Assembly: GCA_947683425.1 (NCBI GenBank)
Contig: CANTUQ010000017.1
Location: 1,116,001-1,180,000, forward strand
DNA from: Excoecaria cochinchinensis
Lineage: Eukaryota; Streptophyta; Magnoliopsida; Malpighiales; Euphorbiaceae
Length of the DNA stretch: 64,000 nucleotides
Direction: 5' to 3'
The notes under the pieces were generated by a model. It did no database searches and was not told where the DNA came from. It was given only the letters and a program-made list of their open reading frames with translations. This document shows, one piece after another, positions 55,488 to 64,000 of the stretch. Position 1 is the stretch's first letter. Each line of letters opens with the position of its first letter. Made by a program: the position numbers and the translations under genes.

Positions 55488-58159
55488 CTATATAGGTGGA
55501 GGTGAAGGAGGACGATCTGGCTGCTGAGCACCCTTGGTTTCCAATTCTTTTACCCGATTCTTTAGCTGGGTTACAGTATCCATCAATAAGGTGAGTACGG
55601 TCTCTAACTGAACGACTTTCTGAGAAGATTCACACCGCTTACTACAAGAAGGTATGGATGATGCAGAGAAATTTGAATGGGAAGTGTTTGCAATTGAACC
55701 TAAACCAAAAATCCTTCCACGATTATTCTTACCACCAACTACTTCAAGAAATATATGACTCTCATCAACACTTTCAGAGCTCTGCCGCTGTTGAGTGAGA
55801 GTCTCTTGTATTTGCTCCAATCATTACAATAGTTACAATTAATTAGGAATATTTTCTTAAAATAATTAATATTGATGTATAAATTTTACATACATTGAGT
55901 TGTCTGCAACGAGTATTGACGAATGTCTGCCCATCATGCTTTTTTATGTGAGTGTGCATAAATACTTCAGGATATGTAGGCTTCCTACCCATAGACTTTG
56001 CCTGCATAAGAAGCAATATAAGGAAGCATGTTTACTGAGCATGTCCAAAACAATTATTAGAATCTAACCCTAATTAACAATACTCCCACAAAATTACAGA
56101 ACTAAGTTCACATGATATTCCAAGTAAGCATATGGGCCCAAACTACTTATTAATCAGTCAGGTATTTGAACAAATAGACCAAACTAGTACAAATGAAATA
56201 TCTAATCCATATATAAAATAAGCACACCAGTACAAATGAAATTGTTTCAAAAATCCGGCCAACAATATGTTTCCTTTGCGAAATTTTATAAGCAAAATCA
56301 TGCAATCCACCAAACTAGATCTTTAACAGGTTGAAATTTGAGTTTTGATGGATACAGTAGGTAAGAGCAAAGCATTAAACTGGAAACTAACATCAAAAGA
56401 TGGATATAGTATTCAAAATATAATATTGTTCGCAGTACTTTCAATTCAATTTTAGCACTTATTTTCTTATCAGTTTAAATGGCAGCTGAAACACTCTTAG
56501 ACATGTATAAAAAGACTATTCCAGCAAAGATAATGTTCTTATAGCAGCAACATATACAATGAACTTGAGAAATGTAAATTGATCACTCGAACAAATTCAA
56601 TCACAAAATAATTATTGGTAGCACAATGACAACCAGGCTTGTTGCACAGACAAGTGCATGACCCAAGACAATGCAAATATATACCTAGTATAAGCCATCA
56701 AGCAGAACAAATCTCAGTTTCTTAAATATTTGAACTACTTGTCTTGTTTACTTATTTTACTTGTGAATTGTGATTAAAATGTGAAGACAAATGCCTAAAA
56801 TCGAGTGATGTGTGCTTTTTTTAGAATAAATTAATGCCTTTATATAAAGAAGCCTCCAATTTTAATAGGAAAAACCAAGTGGATTTGAAAAATAATGCAA
56901 CTAATGAGAGCTAAACTTATCCCCTAGTCGTAGAAAATCGAAAAAGAAAAGAAAGCACAAATCTTGATTCCTGCATATATTAAACCATCATTATCCATAA
57001 GAATCACATTTTTTTTGTAAATTTAGCAGCATTTCCCTTATTTTTAGGATATTTACCTCCGGTGAAACAAAAAATTTATCTCAACACCAAAGCCCTCCAT
57101 ATAACAGACATATATTAAACCTATCATTATCCATAATAATTATACATTTGATGAATAAAATTCAGATACATACCAATTTTTTTGCATGCTCGTGATGGCT
57201 CAAAATTCCTCCAGTGTGCACAGCTAAACTCTCACCATCTAAGCCTCCCCGTCTATTTGAAGAATTCCTCTCTAAAGTGGCAATTGCTTCGGGTGTTACC
57301 CAAAATTGCTACCAATGATTCCATATTTCTTCAGAAATAATAGTAGGTCGTTGACCACCCTTGCATAAATTAGATAGAAATTCTTTATATCGTTAGCGGG
57401 CCCGTTTTTCCCAAACTTCATAAATGACAGTATTAAATTTTGAATCCCAGAAAAATTCTTTCTGAAAAAAAAATAATATTATTATTGTCAAGTACAATAG
57501 ATATTTTCTTCAATGTATGAAGTCAGTTATTTTGAAACGAATAATGTAATTTATTTTTTGTACCTCAAACTCCTGATAATAAAAATCCTTTGTCTGCAGA
57601 GAGAGATTCTTCCATACATAACCCTCAATTTCTATCTTCTCTTTGAATTTGGATCTGATCTTTCTTGAGCAAATACCTGATGGAATAAACCTGTTAATAT
57701 GAACAAATTTAAATCAGTTTGAAATTAGATATCTATATCATTAGGATAAACTAATGTTTTTATCTTGTAATACAAAAATTTTTATAATATAACTTACATA
57801 TCACTGATAATCTTAATGTAAATTCTTCCATCAACTCCCTTCGCACCAGGCTGGAGACCTCCTTCTTTATCCTCAATATCAGAACCGGGTACATGTGTGC
57901 ACATAAATTCAGGGTCTGATGTGGGAGTAGCTGCATTTTCATGTTGTGCTGATATGTTTGGGTTATTGGATGCTGAACCGCTAGGTAGATTATGAGAGTG
58001 ATCGGGATTGGTTGTTCGTTAAGGTGATACTTCACATCACTGGTTAGGATCTAGACATGACCCTGCAACCTGACATGAGTGCACTTATGCATTGTCGTCT
58101 CCACTCAATGTTAATCTGAGCCTGGGCGGCATCGATGACTTTTGTCTTTTGGGTGGCAT
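55488..58159 (-). pseudogene. TNPA-like gene (plant transposase Ptta/En/Spm type), five exons
   Basis: Exons on the minus strand, with GT-AG borders seen for introns 1-4: 58159-57798 (MPPKRQKSSMPPRLRLTLSG), 57690-57564 (EIEGYVWKNLSLQTKDFYYQ), 57461-57174 (KEFFWDSKFN, RRGGLDGESLAVHTGGILSH), 56001-55894 (SMGRKPTYPEVFMHTHIKKH) and about 55812-55488 (EQIQETLTQQRQ, then a leucine-rich coiled coil VVQLETVLTLLMDTVTQLK). HTGG and the EVF.HTH motif are typical of the family, which in En/Spm binds the element ends. Stops in exons 1 and 3 (KRAR-stop, HW-stop-QFW) make it dead. The last acceptor is uncertain. Confidence 0.75.
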
Positions 58160-58293
58160 ATTCTCAACTTGAAAATTAAAGAATTGGATTTATACTTGTT
58201 CAAATGGAACAATAACATTAAAGCATATATAACAATACTACATAAATGCAATAATAACACATTTTGGGTATGAGATAATAACACGTACACAAA

Positions 58294-61123
58294 TTAATCG
58301 CTATCATCACTTAATTGCACATCAAAATCATCCTCTGTTTCTGAGTCAGAATTAAAGTTAGGCTCATCTTTAGAATTTTGCCCATTAATGGATTCTTCAT
58401 CCTCTCCAGACAAAATTTCCACAAATTCATTATTTGGATAATTTAAAAGTTCATTCTCGAAACATGCATTTATTTCATGTACATCCGGTTCTTCTTCCTG
58501 AAATGCTTCACTTTCATTTGTCTTGGTTTCTCCCTTTGCCTGTCCATGAAAAACACCTCTTTGTTTTACTTTGATGACGGCCAACCAATTTGACTTATCC
58601 CTTCTTAAGCTGGGATAAGGGACATAATACACCTGGGTTGCTTGCATTGCCAACACAAATGGTTCAAGTTGTTTAAATCTTCTCTGCTGGTTGATTTCCG
58701 TGAGATTGTACCGGCTATGTACTTTTGTTCTAATGTTAGGAGTAGGATCAAACCACTCACACTTAAAAAGTACACACCGTTTTATCGACAATGCGGGGTA
58801 TTCAATTTCAAGTATCTCAATAATTTTGCCAAAATAATTACCATCGATATTGAACTGGACCAGTAAGTTTAGCCTCGTGTACTAAAGGTACGGGTAGATG
58901 CTCCATGCAATCAAAGAAGCTCAGTGGAAAAATAGCCTCTAATTTGCACAAGATAACTGAAATGTCCCTCTTTAGTCTTTCCATATTAGACAACTGTATT
59001 TCAGATGCTGTTAAGCTTTTGAAAAATAAACTTAATTCTGTTATAGCTTCCTAAACATTATTCAGTAAGAGCTCCTGAAATGCAATTGGAATTAGCCTCT
59101 GTATAAACACATGACAATCATGACTTTTCATTCCAAATAATTTGTACTTCCTCATATCAACACACCTTGCCAAGTTTAAAACATATCCATCTAGAAACTT
59201 TAGACTTTTCAACCATTCACACAAAGTTTGCTTCTGCTTTTTGTCCAAAGTGTAATATACTTTCGGATATTTCCCTATATTTGGATCTTTATCTAACTCA
59301 CTTTTTCTATAAAAAATTTTCAAATCAGCTCTTGATTTTGCATTGTCCTTTGTCCTCCCTTCAATGTTCATGATTGTGTTGAAAAGATTGTCAAAAATAT
59401 TTTTTTCAATATGCATCACATCGAGATTGTGACGTATCAAATTAGTTTTCCAATATGGCAAATCCAAAATATACTCCATTTTCTCCAACCAAAATTTTGA
59501 CTTATGCTCCTATTAACCTCTTCACTTTCAAGTTTTGTAACTTTCAGAAGGCCTAACTAATCAATCTCCCATAATATATCTTCACCAGATTTATTAGGAG
59601 GAGGAGGTGTGTGTACCATCCTGTTCTTAATGAATTTTTGTTTATTGCGCCTAAATGGGTGATCTAAAGGAAGAAATTTTCTATGATTGTCAAACTAAGA
59701 TGTTTTGCCCCCGTTGGGAAGATAAAATGCATCAGAATCATTGCCACAGTAAGGACAAGCCAATTTTCCTGCTGTGCTCCATCCAGACAACATAGAATAT
59801 GTAGGAAAATCACTAACAGTCCACATCAAATCTGCCTTCATTTGAAAATTTTGTTTAAGGGACACATCATATATTTCAACACCAAATTCGCAAAGATGAT
59901 TCAATTCAAATATCTATGGTTGCAAGAATACATCAATTTTATGCTTTGGATTTGTAGGCCCTGGCACAATCACTGCCAAGAACATGTATGCCTCGTCCAT
60001 ACACATCCATGGAGGTAAATTATATGGAGTAATTATGATTGACCATGATGAATATTGTTGGCCAGATTGACGGAAAGGTTGGAACCCATCTGTCGATAAT
60101 CCCAACCTGACATTTCGACTTTCTGCTGCAAACTCAGTATGGGTGTCATTGAAATGTTTCCATGCGAGAGCATTCGATGGATGGCTCATACTTCCATCAT
60201 TCTATTCATGTTCATTATGCCATCTCATATGAGATGCAATAACATCAGAGGCATACAGTTTTTGAAGTCTTGGAGTTAGTGGAAAATAATACATCCGCTT
60301 CCAAGGAACTAATTTTTGATTCCTAGTACGCTTTCTTGGTTTGAACCTAGGTTGACTAAAGTATTTGCACTCTTGTAATTCCGCATCTTCTCCCCAAAAT
60401 AGCATACATCCCAACCTGCAACAATCTATTCGTTCAACGGGCAAACTAAGACCCCGAATAAGCTTCTTCATTTCATAAAAATTCTCAATCCTTTTATGAT
60501 CAGGAGGCAATGAATCATTGTACCATGTAAGAATTTTATCCAAACTTCATTCGAATATATGACCTTCAGACTTTATGTTCAATATTCGGGCAATGGCAGA
60601 CAATTGAGTCATTTTCTAACAATTTGGCCATAATTTTTGGTCGGCTGACTCTAGCAGTCAAAAAATCTTTTTGCATTTGGGTTTGGTTCCTCTTCAAGAT
60701 TCTGCATATTTTCTTGAAAGGAATTACCAGCTGCATCATAAACCATTTGTGCGTAAAGATTTTCATTTACATCCACATTATTTGGTCTAATTCAAGCCCC
60801 CCTGCAAACCCATCTATATTTACTGATGAATATACTTGATTACCCCTAGATGTGCTACAAATTATTGGCTCCCCGTGCCGTGTCCATTCAAAATAATTTG
60901 GAACAAACCCTTTTTTTAACAAATGTAGATGCACTTCATCAGTAGGGAGAAAACGGATATGTTTACACTTTTTACATGGACATCTGATTTTTGGACCATC
61001 CATATATACAAGCTACAAACTTGCATATTCAATGAATGATTGAACTCCCTCGGCAAACTCAAGATTAATGAAACCATCTGGCGTTAATCGCCTATACATC
61101 CAAGATCTATCAACATTACTCAT
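58294..61123 (-). pseudogene. TNP2-like CACTA transposase (TNPD), decayed
   Basis: Start ATG at 61123 (MSNVDRSWMYRRL, the transposase-associated domain), then CPCKKCKHIRF. The core near 60540-59695 has NFYEMKKLIRGLSLPVERID, PRKRTRNQ, YFPLTPRLQKLY, SRNVRLGLSTDGFQPF, TPYNLPPWMCM and DFPTYSMLSGWSTAGKLACP. The DUF4218 part near 59488-58870 has KTNLIRHNLDVMHIEKNIFDN, MKSHDCHVFIQRLIP and GPVQYRW. DUF4216 ends it (CVLFKCEWFDPTPN) with an acidic tail to 58294. At least five in-frame stops. At about 58857 VQYRW jumps straight to YFGKIIEI with a frame change, so the segment between DUF4218 and DUF4216 is lost. Confidence 0.88.
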
Positions 61124-61507
61124 GCTTGCGTAACTGTTATTCAAATAAGATAATTTCATTATGAGAATTATGGATTAAATAAATGGGAAAGGTTTATCAA
61201 TGTATACATGTATGCGAATACATGTATATTATAGATGAAATATTTGGCTATTTTAATCATGTAATATAAACTGCCAACTAATTATCAACTAATTAACATA
61301 AATGCAATCAGCCATGTTGTATTGATTTTAAAATAGTAGCATTGAAAGTAATATTACATATAAAAATAGTGTACTTTCCATGAACACAAATAATATTAAA
61401 TTAAAAAGAGATCTCAAACTTAGTACCTTTAGAATGCAAAAAAGGGATTGGTCCAAGCCAAGGAGAAATATTACTCCAAAATACTAAACCCAAAACAGTA
61501 GCCTCCT
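61124..61507 (-). other. Upstream region of TNP2-like gene
   Basis: AT-rich, no frame or repeat recognised. Probably leader or intron of the transposase. Confidence 0.4.
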
Positions 61508-63352
61508 CTTCTTTGTTGCTACTGCTGTAAATAGAACTTAACAAAAGAAGTCAGAATTTTCAGCAAATAATGACATGCAATGTACTGATCTAAATTGTTA
61601 AAGCATGGCATAAAATTAAGTTGTATCATGGTACGTGGCACTCAACCATGATAACCGAGTTATCCTTTGGAAACCAGTAGCCCGCAGGTCAAATCGATTC
61701 AGCCTATATACCTTGATACAATAGTGGCACAAACAAAATGCAAGCTAGAGTGATTGATGCAATACAAATAGATATGCATCTTGGCATAAGTGCTGGCATG
61801 AATGTATATGAAAATGCATTGGCAACCTATGAAATGAGGTTTGGTTGAATATTGCAAATACCTCACACGAAAGTCCTACTTGCAATAGTTCCCAAATCAA
61901 TCTAGAATGCAATATTGTGCGAGAATCATGCACTTAATCTTGAAATCTCACATAGTAACTGAATTCAAATTATGATTAATAATCATATTTGACAAGCAAA
62001 TGGATACATCGATAATCAATAGATTCAAGACTATCTAATTCTATTTTCAACCAGTTCAAGATAAAGAAAGTATTGCTCCGTGAAGTCTGTAAACAATATA
62101 AAAATAATAATAAAAAAAACTTATACAATTAAAATTCATATTCCCTCAAGATTCCATCAGCAAACCACATGACTAAAGTTGTAAGTTATTAAAATTAAGA
62201 CGTTGTTTTGAAGCCATACCTGTGAGATTCCTCTACTTTGTTGCTACTGTTGTAATCTATAATGTTGTTTCATTCATTTTGTTATAAATTTCAGAACTTA
62301 ACAAAATAAGTTAGAACTTTAAGCAAACAACCCAAATATGTAATAATATAGGCTGAAATTTTATTAGAAAGAAAGCTGGTAGCCAAAATAGCTAAGAAAC
62401 CAACCAATGAAATAGAGCTATAAAAACATACCAATCCACTTTAAACCAATCAATAACATGCAATGTAATGATCTAAATTGTTAAAGCATGGCATGAAATT
62501 AAGTTTGCATCATGGTACGTGGCACTCAACTATGATAACCGAGTTATCTTTTGGAAACCAGTAGCCCGCAGGTTAAATCGCTTCAGCCTATATACCTTGA
62601 TACAACAGTTGGAGGGCAGTCAAGTATGGGCGACAATTTACTTTTTTTTTTTTTTGGGTTGAGTGCTAGAAATTAATTAAAATCTATCCCAAGGTTTTTA
62701 TTTTATCTTTGCGGATCCTAAAGAATATTTTCTTAGTATTCTTAATTTGCAAATATGATACGCATTTGACGACAGACTGTTTCCAATTAAACAAGTTGAA
62801 ACTAGGTTATGTCCTTTGAAAAATTAAAAAAAAACAAAGTCAAGTCAACAACATATTTGAGTTGAATCCAACAAATAAAGTATACATGACTAACTGTATA
62901 TCTGCTGCATTTTCTTATTGGTGGCAGAGCAAACAACAATACTAATACTATTTATTTACTGTTGGAATTTACATGAAAATTATATAGTGGTTGGCTGTCA
63001 AATTTATTACTACTCCTTTCATTTCCTTTCATATATTCTACTGGTTTTACTATAAGATTTTTTTTAAAAAAAAAGGTTCTGCTTTAATTTTCACTTTATA
63101 AAATTAAGGAATAATTAATTTATAAGATTAAAAATAATATATGTGTAAGAGCTAAAAATAACTCTTATCCATTAGCCAATCACATAACTAAAATAATATT
63201 AGGTTATTAAAATAAATAGATTGTTTTGAAGCCATACTTGTGAGATTCCTTTACTTTGATGCTACTGTTGTAATCTGTAATATTGTTTCATTGCTTTTGT
63301 AATAAATTTCAGAACTTAACAAAACAGGTCAGAACTTTAAGCAAACAACAAA
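61508..63352. repeat. Diverged direct duplications in CACTA upstream region
   Basis: A block with TTGCTACTGTTGTAAT and TCAGAACTTAACAAAA occurs three times (near 61510-61570, 62215-62332, 63231-63352). A following block with GCATGGCATAAAATTAAG and ACCAGTAGCCCGCAGGT occurs twice (61590-61733 and 62467-62608). Spacing is about 0.8-1.0 kb. No coding signal. Confidence 0.8.
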
Positions 63353-64000
63353 AATTAAGTAACAAGTATATCTCTTTTACTTTATTTTATTTTTTTTAGT
63401 AAGTACCTAACAAATTATCTTCAGAAGACTGTTAATTACTAGCTAATATTGCAATGAGATATACTTGAATAAGAGGGAGGCTGATGTGTATTAATCTCAA
63501 GCATAAAATTCATTAACGGAAGGTTTGATATTAAAAAAATAAAAATAAAAATAAAATTTTGAGAGTTTAATATTGCAAAATAAATATTTATAATGGATTT
63601 AATAGCAAAAATTCAAAAAGGTTATGAGTTTGAATGTTTTTGCCTTAATATATATCGAGTACTTTGATTTGACGTTCTTACTTCTAGAAAAAAGAAAATA
63701 AAATTATTCATTGTATCGAAGAGTATTTATAGTTAAAAAGGAAAAAAAAATTAACATAAGCTAAATCTTAATAATATACAGAAAATAGTTACTTATAATA
63801 TTGGTAGGAGTTATATTGCAAAATATAATTTGATAAAGAGTGTATAAATGATATACCTTTTGAGTTGAAGTTTCTTGAAGTATCAAAGACGCTAAAATGG
63901 CAACAAGCACGAGAGAGAGAGGACTAAAACTAGCCACAAACACTGGTCGTCTTATTTTTACACACCATGAAATTAGGATCAGCACTATTCCAGAAGTTAC
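63353..64000. other. AT-rich non-coding end of window
   Basis: No gene, repeat or transposon end recognised. Presumably still inside the CACTA element. Confidence 0.4.

Larger units (their letters stand above)
54600..64000 (-). mobile_element. CACTA (En/Spm) transposon, one end inside window
   Basis: Terminal inverted repeat CACTACAAGAAAA at 54600-54612, palindromic subterminal repeats, then TNPA-like and TNP2-like genes both on the minus strand. The three bases before it are ACT, a possible target duplication. The opposite end (TTTTCTTGTAGTG) was not found before 64000. Confidence 0.88.

Overview
The window is nuclear DNA from a flowering plant. It is almost entirely transposable elements, and I see no ordinary host gene. 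The plant signals are Ty3/gypsy elements primed by plant initiator-Met and Arg-type tRNAs, two lineages with 2-4 kb LTRs, a CACTA (En/Spm) transposon with TNP2- and TNPA-type genes, long (TTA)n microsatellites and GT-AG introns. I cannot name the species.

Left part (1-26491): a minus-strand Tekay/Del-like gypsy element (gag, PBS, LTR-A to 3284) is followed by rearranged fragments of an old Tat-lineage element. These include a sense accessory ORF (ORF3-like) split by the LTR-B insertion (4854-9092). At 12425-16090 lies an old plus-strand copy of the Tat accessory gene 'aORF' (DUF7745-like), cut by solo LTR-F (12568-14888). Its parent's decayed minus-strand pol covers 16590-19080. A copia-like LTR, a Tat LTR start, a plus-strand Tekay LTR piece and a second minus-strand Tekay element (LTR-E, gag, protease, RT, RNase H) fill 19110-26491.

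Centre (26492-54599): a nest four insertions deep. An old plus-strand Tat pol gene is cut at 26912/54012 by solo LTR-Y (TSD GCAGC/GCATC). LTR-Y holds solo LTR-X (29315-53260, TSD ACCCC/TCCCC). LTR-X holds a young full-length Tat/Ogre-like element T1 (30501-51895, TSD GCTGT/ACTGT). T1 holds a 4-kb solo LTR-D of the Tekay lineage (42717-46731, perfect TSD CTTGT). T1 reads LTR, PBS, gag, protease-RT-RNaseH-archaeal-type RNaseH-integrase, a hairpin cluster, an antisense intron-containing aORF, a divergent promoter full of palindromes, a sense ORF3, 37-bp tandem repeats, polypurine tract, LTR. Its LTRs differ at about 26 of 2064 positions by my visual count, yet pol has stop codons and an RT active-site change.

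Right part (54600-64000): one end of a CACTA transposon inserted in the same old pol gene, with terminal repeat, palindromic subterminal repeats, a decayed five-exon TNPA-like gene and a decayed TNP2-like transposase. Its far end lies outside the window.

Most promising for new biology: (1) a family of RNA hairpins just after integrase whose loops are conserved while stems covary; (2) a divergent internal promoter in T1 carrying the same palindromes as its LTR promoter; (3) palindrome arrays that keep their place in the LTR but change sequence from copy to copy in both gypsy lineages.
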